Shown piece by piece: positions 15,874-23,867 of a stretch of 47,901 nt of DNA; position 1 is the first letter of the stretch; the number at the start of each line of letters is the position of its first letter. Below the pieces are notes generated by a model, which was given only the letters and a program-made list of their open reading frames with translations, had not been told where the DNA came from and did not search any database. The stretch is from positions 1 to 47,901 of the forward strand of contig LRBF01000228.1 in assembly GCA_001580565.1 (NCBI GenBank), read 5' to 3'. The DNA is from Caballeronia megalochromosomata. GTDB taxonomy: Bacteria; Pseudomonadota; Gammaproteobacteria; Burkholderiales; Burkholderiaceae. Position numbers and translations under genes: made by a program.

Positions 15874-16827
15874 ATGACCACGAAAGTATTTGTCGACGGA
15901 CAGGAAGGCACCACCGGCCTGAAGATTTTTGAATATCTGTCGCAGCGCCGTGACATCGAAGTGCTGCGTATCGAGGACGCGAAGCGCAAGGACATCGAGG
16001 AGCGCCGCCGGCTCATCAACGCGTCGGACGTGACGTTCCTGTGCCTGCCGGATGTCGCGTCGCGCGAATCGGTTTCGCTCGTCGATCGCGACAACACGCG
16101 CACCGTGATGATCGACGCCAGCACCGCGTTTCGGACGGAGGACGACTGGGCGTATGGCCTGCCCGAACTCGCGCGCGCGCAGCGCGAGCGTCTGCGCACG
16201 TCGAAGCGCATCGCGGTGCCGGGCTGCCACGCATCGGCGTTCGTGCTGTCTGTGCAGCCGCTCGTCGCGGGTGGCCTCGTTCCCGCCGATTTCGACGCGC
16301 ACGCCTATTCGATCACCGGCTACAGCGGCGGCGGCAAGAAAATGATCGCGGAGTACGAAGCGGGCGGCAACGAGCGGCTCATGAGCCCGCGCCCGTACGC
16401 GCTCGGCCTCACGCACAAGCATCTGCCGGAAATGTCGGTGCGCACGGGCCTGAAACGCGCGCCGATCTTCACGCCGATCGTCGGCGCGTTCCTGAAGGGT
16501 CTCGCGGTGACGACGTATTTCTCGCCGGACCAGCTCACGCGCGCGGCCAGGCCGCAGGACGTGCGCGACATGCTCGCCGAGTACTACAACAACGAACCGT
16601 TCGTGCGCGTGATGCCGTTCGACGCCGAAGGTAACCTCGACGCCGGCTTTTTCGACGTGCAGGCCTGCAATGACACGAATCGCGTCGATATTTTCGTGTT
16701 CGGCAACGACGAGCGCTTCGTGACGGTCGCGCGTCTGGACAATCTGGGCAAGGGCGCGTCGGGCGCTGCGATCCAGTGCATGAATCTGGCGATCGGCGCG
16801 GATGAGGAAGCAGGTCTCGCCCGCTGA
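15874..16827 (+). CDS. argC: N-acetyl-gamma-glutamyl-phosphate reductase
   Basis: A 317-residue enzyme reducing N-acetylglutamyl phosphate to the semialdehyde with NADPH, third step of arginine biosynthesis. It is the short (type 2) form: MTTKVFVDGQEGTTGLKIF holds the nucleotide loop, Cys118 in VPGCHASAF is the catalytic thiolate, and GLTHKHLPEM near 192 supplies a conserved His. The longer frame from 15802 adds a low-quality 24-residue extension, so ATG 15874 is preferred. A strong terminator follows. Confidence 0.95.
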   Translation: MTTKVFVDGQEGTTGLKIFEYLSQRRDIEVLRIEDAKRKDIEERRRLINASDVTFLCLPDVASRESVSLVDRDNTRTVMIDASTAFRTEDDWAYGLPELARAQRERLRTSKRIAVPGCHASAFVLSVQPLVAGGLVPADFDAHAYSITGYSGGGKKMIAEYEAGGNERLMSPRPYALGLTHKHLPEMSVRTGLKRAPIFTPIVGAFLKGLAVTTYFSPDQLTRAARPQDVRDMLAEYYNNEPFVRVMPFDAEGNLDAGFFDVQACNDTNRVDIFVFGNDERFVTVARLDNLGKGASGAAIQCMNLAIGADEEAGLAR

Positions 16828-16848
16828 TCACGCTCCGCAGGAAACCGG

Positions 16849-16887
16849 AAGGCCGATTCGCTTGACCGCGGATCGGCCTTTTTTTTG
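16849..16887 (+). terminator. Rho-independent terminator after argC
   Basis: A 13-bp stem (16849-16861 with 16868-16880, including one G-T wobble) and a 6-nt loop are followed by a run of T. Confidence 0.93.
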
Positions 16888-16924
16888 CGCCCGTCGATGC
16901 GGCGCAGCATCGTAACGTAGGGAC

Positions 16925-16953
16925 GAAAAAAAGCCCGCCAAAGCTGGCGGGCT
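16925..16953 (-). terminator. Minus-strand terminator after the receiver-only regulator
   Basis: AGCCCGCCA (16932-16940) pairs with TGGCGGGCT (16945-16953); on the minus strand it is followed by a T-run. It lies 112 bp past the stop of the gene at 17065-17430. Confidence 0.85.
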
Positions 16954-17064
16954 GAATCCATATCAGTGGAGACATGGAGGAGACAGGAGTAAATATACCA
17001 AGAATATTGGTGCGTCGCAACATTGCGTGTTGCGGCAGGCTGACACATGCGTGAAGCGCGTAAA

Positions 17065-17430
17065 TCAGGGCTGCATCATCGACAGGATGAACTGGAGTTG
17101 ATCCGCTGAAATCGGTTTGACGAGATGCACGTCGAAACCGGCATCGAGCGTCATTTCCCGATGCTGCGGCTGTCCCCAGCCCGTCAGCGCGACGAGCATC
17201 ATCGCGCGGCCGGCCGGCAGATCGCGCAACGCGCGCGCCGCCGCGAGGCCGTCGACGAGCGGCATGCCGAGGTCGAGAATCACGACTTCGGGATCGAACT
17301 GCGCGGCGACCTCGACGGCTTGCGCGCCGTTCGCCGCGAGCGCCACTTCGTGGCCCATGCCGGTCAGCAGGTTCGCGAGGCCGGAGAGCGCATCGTCGTC
17401 GTCATCGGCTATGAGGATGCGCTTGCTCAC
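17065..17430 (-). CDS. Receiver-only (CheY-like) response regulator
   Basis: A 121-residue single-domain response regulator with no output domain. The acidic cluster ADDDDD (about residues 8-13), phospho-acceptor Asp in VILDLGMP (near 53), Thr in ALTGWG and Lys in VKPIS are all present. It probably relays phosphate or acts by protein contact. It starts 7 bp after the stop of the exported-protein gene upstream, so the two are likely one transcript. A paralogue lies at 27828-28229. Confidence 0.92.
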   Translation of the reverse strand: MSKRILIADDDDDALSGLANLLTGMGHEVALAANGAQAVEVAAQFDPEVVILDLGMPLVDGLAAARALRDLPAGRAMMLVALTGWGQPQHREMTLDAGFDVHLVKPISADQLQFILSMMQP

Positions 17431-17437
17431 GATGGCC

Positions 17438-17878
17438 TCACCGGGAACCGGAAATCTCGAGTTTCAGTTTGTTCGAGCCCGCCTGGGCCGCCGTGATCTC
17501 CGTGCGCGCGCCGCGAGCGCCCAGATAGAAATGCTGGCGCGCGGGCGAGTTCTGGTCGTGCGTCGCGTCGGGCAGACACGATGCGATGTCTGCCGCGACA
17601 CCCTGCAGCGCATCGGCGCCGGAACCCCCGTGCGGCGTCCAGGTGCATCGATAGTTCGTCTGCGATGCGACGCACTTCGCGTCATCGCCATAGGGCAGCG
17701 CGACGGCGCGGCCGTTGATGGCGGAAAGCGACGAGAAATTCGGCGCGGCGGCCACGATGCGCTTGAGCGCATCGCAGGGGCTCGGCGTGTCGTCGGCGCG
17801 CGCGCACGTCGTCGCGAGGACGCCGAAACATATCGGCAGGAATGCGGCCAAAGCGGCGCGTCGGCCAGTCAGATGCAT
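17438..17878 (-). CDS. Exported protein of unknown function
   Basis: A 146-residue protein that I do not recognise. A Sec signal peptide is evident: RR at residues 6-7, hydrophobic AALAAFLPICFGVLA, and likely cleavage after CARA. The mature part has four cysteines (PCDAL, KCVAS, YRCTW, SCLPD), suggesting two disulfides in the periplasm. The start at 17878 is set by AAGGAGG six bases before the ATG; an in-frame start further upstream lacks this. It shares a transcript with the receiver-only regulator downstream. Confidence 0.75.
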   Translation of the reverse strand: MHLTGRRAALAAFLPICFGVLATTCARADDTPSPCDALKRIVAAAPNFSSLSAINGRAVALPYGDDAKCVASQTNYRCTWTPHGGSGADALQGVAADIASCLPDATHDQNSPARQHFYLGARGARTEITAAQAGSNKLKLEISGSR

Positions 17879-18028
17879 GAGGCGCCTCCTTTCGAGTTGT
17901 TCTTCTGGTTTCGCCACGAACCGGGACGAACGCGACTATGCGCCTGACGGCCGTGCATGTATGTTCGAAAGCGAATGAAGCACCGCAACCGGAGCAAGTC
18001 ATGCACCCGTTCTTGCAGACAGTTGGCG

Positions 18029-18658
18029 TCAGTGGCGCACGAGCTCCATCATCGCGCCGAAGCCGACGAACACACCGCCCGTCAGCCGATTGAACGCCTG
18101 CGCGACGCTCGCGCTTTTCAGCTTGTCGCCGATGCGCGCGCCGAGACCCGCGTACACGGCGTACCAGCTCACTTCGATCACGGCGAACGTCGACACGAGC
18201 ACCGCGAACTGCGGCAGCACCGGGCGACTCGCATCGATGAACTGCGGCAACAGCGCGGCCGCGAAGAGGATCGCCTTCGGATTGCTGCCCGCGACAAGAA
18301 AACCGTTGCGAAACAGCGTGAAGCGTCGGGAAGCATGCGCGGCGCCGCTTTCATCGCGGATGTCGACGGCGCTCGCCTTCGCGCGCCAGCTCTTCACGCC
18401 GAGCCAGACGAGATAGGCCGCGCCGGTCAGACGCAGCGTGTCGAAGAGGCGCGGCCACGCTTCGAGAAACACGCCCAGCCCCGCCGCCGAAACCGACAAC
18501 ATGATGACGAGCGCCGTGAGACAGCCGGCCATGGTGGCCGTCGAGCGTTTGAGGCCATGACGCGCGCCGTGCGTCATCACGAGCAGCATGTTGGGACCGG
18601 GAATCGCGGAAACGACGAAAACAGTGGCTACGAACAGCCACCAGAGATGCAGGCTCAT
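18029..18658 (-). CDS. LysE/RhtB-family amino-acid exporter
   Basis: A 209-residue inner-membrane protein with about six membrane helices. The family signature AIPGPNMLLVMTHGARHGL near residue 18 is clear, as are the central helices around TALVIMLSVSAAGLGVFL. LysE/RhtB proteins export amino acids such as threonine, homoserine or leucine; the substrate here is unknown. It is a single gene. Confidence 0.9.
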   Translation of the reverse strand: MSLHLWWLFVATVFVVSAIPGPNMLLVMTHGARHGLKRSTATMAGCLTALVIMLSVSAAGLGVFLEAWPRLFDTLRLTGAAYLVWLGVKSWRAKASAVDIRDESGAAHASRRFTLFRNGFLVAGSNPKAILFAAALLPQFIDASRPVLPQFAVLVSTFAVIEVSWYAVYAGLGARIGDKLKSASVAQAFNRLTGGVFVGFGAMMELVRH

Positions 18659-18754
18659 TGCGGCATGGCGGGGAAGAAAGCGGGATTCGCATTATGCCGT
18701 CTGGCCGTGCCGATTCGTGCACATCGCCGCCTTCGCCACACATCGGGAATGGAA

Positions 18755-19627
18755 TCAGCCGCCCGCGCGCCGCACCGCCACCTGACCGAGCACGGCGAAG
18801 TCCTTCTCGCCGTCGCCGTGCGCGAGTGCATCGACGAGGTTGTCGCGCACGACGCTCGCCACGGGCAGCGGCACGTTCACGGCATCGCCCGCGGCGATCG
18901 CGAGGCGCACGTCCTTCAGCCCGAGCCGCGCCTTGAAGAGCGCGGGCTCGTAGCGGCGCTCGGCGATCATCTTCCCGTAACCCTGATACACCGGCCCCGG
19001 AAACAGCGAATTCGTGATGACGTCGAGCAGCGTCTGCGATTCGATGCCGTGGCCGCTCACGAGCGCGGCCGCCTCGCCGAAGGTTTCGATCGCCGATGCC
19101 AGCATGAAATTCGCCGCGAGCTTGATCACGTTCGCGTGCTGCGGCTCGCTGCCGACGCGCCAGGTTTTCTGGCCGAGCGCATCGAGCACGGGCTGCACGC
19201 GGTCGATTGCGTCGCTCGCGCCCGCGGCCAGAATGTTCAGCTTGCCCGCCGCCGCGACGTCCGGCCGCCCGAGCACCGGCGCGGCGACGTACGCGACGCC
19301 GTGCTGCGCATGCAGTTCGGCGAGTTCGACGGCCAGCGCCGCCGAAATGGTCGCCATGTTGACGTGCACGAAGCCCTTCGGCGCGTGCTTGAGCAAACCG
19401 CCGTCGACGAGCACCGAGCGCAGCGCGTTGTCGTCGGCGAGCATGGAGAACGCGGCGTCGCCGGCGAAGGCCTGCTCGGGCGTATCGACCACCGATGCGC
19501 CCTCGTCCGCGAGCGCGCGCGTCTTGTCGCGCGAGCGGTTCCAGACGCGTACCGTGTGTCCCGCCTTGAGCGCGTTGCTCGCCATCGCGCCGCCCATTTC
19601 GCCCAGTCCAATGAATCCGATGTCCAT
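18755..19627 (-). CDS. 3-hydroxyisobutyrate dehydrogenase-family NAD(P)-dependent oxidoreductase
   Basis: A 290-residue beta-hydroxyacid dehydrogenase. The dinucleotide-binding loop is GFIGLGEMGGAMA (residues 4-16). The family substrate segment (FVHVNMATIS) and the catalytic lysine region (IKLAANFMLAS, near 165) are present. Substrate is likely a short beta-hydroxyacid or a succinic semialdehyde-type compound, but not determinable. I start at ATG 19627 because AAGGAG lies 9 bp upstream; the open frame extends a further 24 codons without support. Confidence 0.88.
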   Translation of the reverse strand: MDIGFIGLGEMGGAMASNALKAGHTVRVWNRSRDKTRALADEGASVVDTPEQAFAGDAAFSMLADDNALRSVLVDGGLLKHAPKGFVHVNMATISAALAVELAELHAQHGVAYVAAPVLGRPDVAAAGKLNILAAGASDAIDRVQPVLDALGQKTWRVGSEPQHANVIKLAANFMLASAIETFGEAAALVSGHGIESQTLLDVITNSLFPGPVYQGYGKMIAERRYEPALFKARLGLKDVRLAIAAGDAVNVPLPVASVVRDNLVDALAHGDGEKDFAVLGQVAVRRAGG

Positions 19628-19743
19628 GCTCGCGTGCTCCTTTGCCTTGTTCGCTCGCCGCGCGCCGGAAGCCGCGCGGCCCGAGCGCCAGTAAAGCATA
19701 TCGACGCGAAGCGCGCAGGGGCGCGCAATGCGATACTGCCTGC

Positions 19744-20505
19744 ATGGTCAAGGCGCGCTTTCACTTCCATCGCGAACTGAACGATTTCCTTGCTCGACCG
19801 TTGCGCGGGCACGCGTTTGCCTGCGCGTGCGCGAAAGCTTCATCGACCAAGCACATGATCGAGGCGCTCGGCGTGCCGCACACGGAAGTCGATCTGATCG
19901 TGAGGAACGGCCACGCGGTCGGCTTCGACGCGCAGATCGAGGCCGACGACGTGATCGAGGTCTATCCCGCGCATCGCGCGCCCGCAAGCACGAGCGCGGC
20001 GCACGGCGCGGCGCTGCTTCGGCCGCCGTTGCGCGCGGCGGACCTGAGCTTCATCGCCGACGCGCACCTGGGCGGGCTCGCGCAACTGCTGCGGCTCGCG
20101 GGCTTCGACACGCGCTACGACAACAACTTCCCCGACGATGAAATCGAGCAGCTCGCGCAGGACGAGTCGCGCATCGTGCTCACGCGCGATCGCGAATTGC
20201 TCAAGCGCCGCGCCGTGTTGCGCGGCTGCTATGTGCGCACGCTGCAGGCCGACGACCAGTTCCGCGAGGTCTCGGAGCGCTTCGATCTCACGCCGCACGT
20301 GCGCGCGTTTCGTCTGTGCCTAATGTGCAATGCGCCGTTGCGTCGGGCCGGACCCGGCGACATCGATGGCCGCGTGCCCGACGGCGTGCGCGAGCGCCAT
20401 ACGCGCTTCGTCACCTGCGACGTGTGTCATCGCGTGTTCTGGGAAGGCTCGCACTGGCGGCGCATGCGCGCACGGATCGACGCGCTCGCGGAAGCGGGCC
20501 GCTAG
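19744..20505 (+). CDS. Mut7-C RNase domain protein with N-terminal ubiquitin/ThiS-like domain
   Basis: A 254-residue protein. The first about 85 residues match the ThiS/ubiquitin-like domain that bacteria fuse to Mut7-C (ending DDVIEVYPA). The Mut7-C PIN-like domain follows from FIADAHLGGLAQLLRLAG near 105, with DESRIVLTRDRELLKRR near 140. A C-terminal zinc ribbon has two CxxC pairs (CLMCN and CDVCH). Mut7-C proteins are predicted ribonucleases; the target is unknown. ATG 19744 (MVKARFHFH) is chosen over a longer frame whose first 34 residues look non-coding. Confidence 0.88.
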   Translation: MVKARFHFHRELNDFLARPLRGHAFACACAKASSTKHMIEALGVPHTEVDLIVRNGHAVGFDAQIEADDVIEVYPAHRAPASTSAAHGAALLRPPLRAADLSFIADAHLGGLAQLLRLAGFDTRYDNNFPDDEIEQLAQDESRIVLTRDRELLKRRAVLRGCYVRTLQADDQFREVSERFDLTPHVRAFRLCLMCNAPLRRAGPGDIDGRVPDGVRERHTRFVTCDVCHRVFWEGSHWRRMRARIDALAEAGR

Positions 20506-20566
20506 GGCGCTCGTCGCGTTCCGTACAATACGGTCCCTGACATCAATCCTCGCCCTGGAGCATCGC

Positions 20567-20836
20567 GTGAACAAATTTCAACTGGAACAGACCAAGGCAT
20601 TCAAGCTCGCCAACGACCTGAAGCAAGGCGGCCGCGCACGCGCGGGCAGCGCGGATGCGCAAAAGACCGATCGCCGCGAGCAGCGCAAGCTCGATCAGGC
20701 GAAGGGCCTCGTGCCGTTCGCGTGCAAGCTCGATGAAAAGCTCGTGAAGCAACTGAAGGAGCGCGCCGAAGCGCACGAAGGCGGGATCACGGAAGTGCTG
20801 GCGGAGTTGCTGGTGAAGGCGGGACTGGAGCGGTAA
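20567..20836 (+). CDS. Small conserved-type protein of unknown function
   Basis: An 89-residue, highly charged protein that I do not recognise. It begins NKFQLEQTKAFKLANDLKQ after a GTG start (GGAG at 20557-20560, 6 bp upstream) and has a Lys/Arg/Gln-rich middle and a helical C-terminus ending LAELLVKAGLER. There is no signal peptide, cysteine cluster or known motif apart from one Cys. It follows the Mut7-C gene by 61 bp on the same strand and could share its transcript. It converges on the toxin gene with a 21-bp gap. Confidence 0.65.
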   Translation: MNKFQLEQTKAFKLANDLKQGGRARAGSADAQKTDRREQRKLDQAKGLVPFACKLDEKLVKQLKERAEAHEGGITEVLAELLVKAGLER

Positions 20837-20857
20837 GTTCTATGCCTGGGTGCGGCG

Positions 20858-21124
20858 TTATTTGTCGCCGTAGTGGCCGCGGCAACTGATGATGAGAAGT
20901 AACCCGTCCGTGACGCTGTACACGAAGCGATTTTTCTCGTCTATGCGGCGCGACCAGGCCTTCTCGTACTTGAGCGGCTCCGGCTTGCCCGTTCCCTTGA
21001 ACGGATTGCGACAGCACTCGTTGATCAGGCCCGTCACTTTCCTGAATATCTTCGAGTCGGAACCGTGCCACAAGTGATAGTGGTACCAGCTCGGCACCGA
21101 GAACTGAACGGCCCGCGCCATCAT
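20858..21124 (-). CDS. yoeB: YoeB/Txe-family ribosome-dependent mRNA interferase toxin
   Basis: An 88-residue RelE-superfamily toxin of the YoeB type, which cleaves mRNA in the ribosomal A site. Hallmarks are the segments NPFKGTGKPEPLK, AWSRRID and NRFVYSV. The catalytic residues of YoeB are all kept: Glu49, Arg66, His84 and Tyr85 near the C-terminus (CRGHYGDK). A 4-residue extension follows the usual terminal Tyr, and the loop before WSRR is shorter than in E. coli YoeB. It starts at 21124 (or Met2 at 21121). The ATG overlaps the stop of the upstream gene as ATGA, the usual arrangement of a toxin behind its antitoxin. Confidence 0.9.
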   Translation of the reverse strand: MMARAVQFSVPSWYHYHLWHGSDSKIFRKVTGLINECCRNPFKGTGKPEPLKYEKAWSRRIDEKNRFVYSVTDGLLLIISCRGHYGDK

Positions 21125-21513
21125 CCAACCTGCTTCGTTCTCTTTGCGAACAGACCGCCGAAGACATCGAGAAACGATGTTCTTCGCGCCTGGTTTGCGA
21201 CCTGGCCGACGGGCTTGCGCGGCACATGGACGGCAGGCGCGTCGTCCATTTCGTCCACGAGATCCTCAGGCGAAAGAAGCTTGTCTGCCGTGTAACCCAT
21301 CGACCTGAAATGGGCGAGCGATTCCTCGAACAGTCGCTTATCCAGCTCCCGCTCTGCTTCTTCCAGACGCGCCGCCATCCGTGCCAGCGCTTCCCTGGAA
21401 ATTGCGACGAGATCCTCCGATTCGAGCAGCGGCATTTCACCCCATTCGCCTAACCGCTCGGCTGCCCGCGCCTCATCATACTCACGCTCGATTAATTCAA
21501 CCATCCTAACCAT
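21121..21513 (-). CDS. Putative non-canonical antitoxin paired with the YoeB-type toxin
   Basis: A 130-residue acidic protein that I do not recognise. It overlaps the toxin gene by 4 bp (ATGA), so translation is probably coupled. Canonical YoeB partners (YefM/Phd family) are about 80-90 residues with an N-terminal DNA-binding fold; none of their motifs is visible here. Instead there is a helical, heptad-rich middle (about residues 40-75, ARLEEAERELDKRLFEE), a proline-containing linker and a C-terminus ending FLDVFGGLFAKRTKQ. The start at 21513 follows GAGGGTGGGA; a further Met lies at 21504 and the frame is open to TTG 21585. The 5' part is visibly lower in GC than neighbours. Antitoxin function is inferred from position only. 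Confidence 0.6.
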   Translation of the reverse strand: MVRMVELIEREYDEARAAERLGEWGEMPLLESEDLVAISREALARMAARLEEAERELDKRLFEESLAHFRSMGYTADKLLSPEDLVDEMDDAPAVHVPRKPVGQVANQARRTSFLDVFGGLFAKRTKQVG

Positions 21514-21606
21514 TTCCCACCCTCGTTCATACACAGCGATGGGCACATTATCAGGGACGGCGCGGCCGTCGCACCACCTGTCCAAATGGTTTAGGAAGAA
21601 TCGCCT

Positions 21607-21918
21607 TCACACGCTCCCTTCCTTCTCGATCACCAGAATGCGCGCCTCGCCGACAGGTTCGGCGAAATGCTCATCGCCGGCTTGCGCATGAAAGATATCG
21701 CCCGCGCGCAGCGTCAGCGTGCGTTCGCCGTCCGCGCCGCGTACATGCATCCGCACTTCGCCCTGCATCACGGCGAACACCTCCTCCCCGTCGTTCACAT
21801 GCCATTTGTACGGCTTGTCCGTCCAGTGCAGGCGGCACGACGTGCCGTTCATCACGCAGATATCGAGCGCGCCCCATGCACGCTCGGCGGTGAACTTGCC
21901 ACTTTCGATGACTTTCAT
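21607..21918 (-). CDS. Cupin-domain protein
   Basis: A 103-residue single-domain cupin. The beta-barrel motifs are visible as the acidic NDGEEVFAVMQGEV segment near residue 42 and AGDIFHAQAGDEHF near 73, with His76 and His83 as possible metal ligands; the first motif lacks the usual HxH pair, so metal binding is doubtful. It lies 11 bp downstream of the MHS transporter on the same strand, which suggests an operon and perhaps a shared small-molecule substrate. Function is unknown. Confidence 0.82.
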   Translation of the reverse strand: MKVIESGKFTAERAWGALDICVMNGTSCRLHWTDKPYKWHVNDGEEVFAVMQGEVRMHVRGADGERTLTLRAGDIFHAQAGDEHFAEPVGEARILVIEKEGSV

Positions 21919-21929
21919 TGGATTGCCGC

Positions 21930-23219
21930 CTAACGGGTGAAATCGCGCGCTTCATCGACGTCCGCGTGACGCGTCGCCGGAATGCACGCCACCGCGATCA
22001 ACGAGAGCACGATCCCGCCCATCACATAGAAGGTGGGCGCGAGTTGCGACTCCGTGACGCGAATGAGCCACGTGACGATGAACTGCCCGAAGCCGCCGAA
22101 GATCATGACCGCGATGTTGTACGCGAGGGAAAGCCCCGTCGAGCGCACGTGCGCCGGAAACAGCTCGGCGATGAGCGCGCCGAACGGTCCATAGTAGCCC
22201 GAGAGCGCGATCGACAGCAGCGCCTGCACGATGACGAGCCGCATCACGCTCGGCTCGCCCGCGAGCCACGCGAACAGCGGATAGATGATGACGAGCGTGA
22301 TCGCGAGCGACCACAGCGACAGCCCTTTGCGCCCGATGCGGTCCGACCACGCGCCCGCGACCGGCGAAAGCACCATCAACAGCAGATTGCCGACGATCAG
22401 CGCCGTGAACGACTGCCCGAACGGCAGCTTCAGTTGCTTGACGGCAAACGTCGGCAGATAGGCGATCAGCACATACACGCTCACCGTCAGCGCGATCACC
22501 GAGCCGAGCCCGCACAGCACTTCGCGGCTATGCGTGCTGAACACTTCCCCGAGCGTCGCGCGGCGCGCGGTCTTCTTCGCGTGCAGGAACGCTTCGGTAT
22601 CGGCCATGTTGCGGCGGATGTACAGACCGACCGGCCCGATCACGAGACCGAGGAAGAACGGCACGCGCCATCCCCATGAATCGAGCGCCTCAGGCGAAAG
22701 GCCGCGCGAGATCGCCGCGCCGACGATCGCGCCAAGCAGCAGCGACGCCGCCTGGCTCGCCATCTGGAAACTGCCGTAGAAGCCGCGCTTGGAAAACGGC
22801 GCCGCTTCGATCAGGAGCGCGGTCGAGCTGCCGAACTCGCCGCCCGCGGAGAATCCCTGCAACAGCCGCGCGAACACGATGACGATCGGCGCGCCGATGC
22901 CGATCGCCGAATACGGCGGCGCTATCGCGAGCAGAAGAATGCCGAGCGTCATCAGTCCGATGACGAGCGTCAGCGCCGCCTTGCGCCCCGCGCGATCGGC
23001 ATACAGCCCGAGGACGATGCCGCCGACCGGCCGCATCACGAACGCGACGCCGAAGGTCGCGGTCGTCAGAAGAATCGACGAGTAGTCGCTGTCGCCCGGA
23101 AAGAACAGACGGGCGATGACGACCGTCATGAAGCCGAACACGGTGAAGTCGTACCACTCCAGCGCGTTGCCGATGACCGCCGCTGTCACGGCGCGCGCGT
23201 TCAGTCGTCTTCCTGGCAT
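21930..23219 (-). CDS. MFS transporter, metabolite:H+ symporter (MHS) type
   Basis: A 429-residue MFS carrier with 12 membrane helices. GNALEWYDFTVFGFM at the first helix is diagnostic for the MHS group (citrate, shikimate, alpha-ketoglutarate, proline/betaine carriers), and GGEFGSSTALLIEAAP in the fourth-fifth helix region agrees. The substrate cannot be named. It is the first gene of a probable two-gene unit with the cupin downstream. Confidence 0.9.
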   Translation of the reverse strand: MPGRRLNARAVTAAVIGNALEWYDFTVFGFMTVVIARLFFPGDSDYSSILLTTATFGVAFVMRPVGGIVLGLYADRAGRKAALTLVIGLMTLGILLLAIAPPYSAIGIGAPIVIVFARLLQGFSAGGEFGSSTALLIEAAPFSKRGFYGSFQMASQAASLLLGAIVGAAISRGLSPEALDSWGWRVPFFLGLVIGPVGLYIRRNMADTEAFLHAKKTARRATLGEVFSTHSREVLCGLGSVIALTVSVYVLIAYLPTFAVKQLKLPFGQSFTALIVGNLLLMVLSPVAGAWSDRIGRKGLSLWSLAITLVIIYPLFAWLAGEPSVMRLVIVQALLSIALSGYYGPFGALIAELFPAHVRSTGLSLAYNIAVMIFGGFGQFIVTWLIRVTESQLAPTFYVMGGIVLSLIAVACIPATRHADVDEARDFTR

Positions 23220-23361
23220 GCGATCCCCTGTGTGTGCATCGATCGGCGTTGGCCTGTCCGCGCTCTGTTCGCGTCATTCTAAAGATGCGCACGCGCGGCT
23301 CTTTTTGCCTTGGCGAGTGTAAAGACGGTTTTTCTCCCGATCAAGCGAAATGCAGACGAAG

Positions 23362-23397
23362 AAAAGCGCGCCGGGCCTTTCGGCCGGGCGCGCTTTT
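23362..23397. terminator. Bidirectional terminator between the HiPIP and MHS genes
   Basis: An 11-bp outer stem AAAAGCGCGCC / GGCGCGCTTTT with an inner GGCC-TTTC-GGCC hairpin. On the minus strand it ends the HiPIP gene, 20 bp after its stop. Confidence 0.88.
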
Positions 23398-23416
23398 CGT
23401 ATGACCTCGATCGCGC

Positions 23417-23734
23417 TTACGCCTTCTTCGCGTACGCGCTGCACCAGCCCTTCGATGCGACCTGCTTGCCCGCGAACATCGGGCACGGCGCGAAGGCGTC
23501 CGTCGGCTTGCCCTGATAGAATTGACAGTTGCCGCAGTCCTGCCCGGCGGCGTATTTCGCGAACTTGGCCTTGTCGACCTTGCTCGCGTCTTCCTTGTAG
23601 CCGAGTGCCTGCGCGGTCGGATCGCTTTCAGCGACTTTCGGCGCATCGGCGGCAAGCGCTGCCCGCGAACCGAGCGCGACCGTCGATGCGACGCCCACGC
23701 TTGTGATGAGAAACGCGCGACGTGATGTCTTCAT
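23417..23734 (-). CDS. High-potential iron-sulfur protein (HiPIP)
   Basis: A 105-residue periplasmic electron carrier. A twin-arginine-type signal opens it (MKTSRRAFLITSVG) with cleavage near ALAA-DA. The four cluster cysteines are in CGNCQFY, CPMF and GWCSAY, the HiPIP spacing for one [4Fe-4S] cluster. HiPIPs shuttle electrons between the cytochrome bc1 complex and terminal acceptors. It is a single gene with its own terminator, and no partner is encoded next to it. Confidence 0.95.
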   Translation of the reverse strand: MKTSRRAFLITSVGVASTVALGSRAALAADAPKVAESDPTAQALGYKEDASKVDKAKFAKYAAGQDCGNCQFYQGKPTDAFAPCPMFAGKQVASKGWCSAYAKKA

Positions 23735-23867
23735 GGTGACTCACTCCATGTTGTATTGGGGGGAAAGCGCCGTTCTTGGCGACGGCGATACCCGAGCATA
23801 ACAACCTGGAAGCAAGCCGACGACGTCAAATGTTAGAGATAAGGGACGGCGGAAAGTCGCACGTAAG

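Noticed and set aside
17957..19780. Plus-strand open frame of 607 codons across the LysE and dehydrogenase genes
   Set aside because: It spans two well-supported minus-strand genes and their gap, and its product is of shadow composition.
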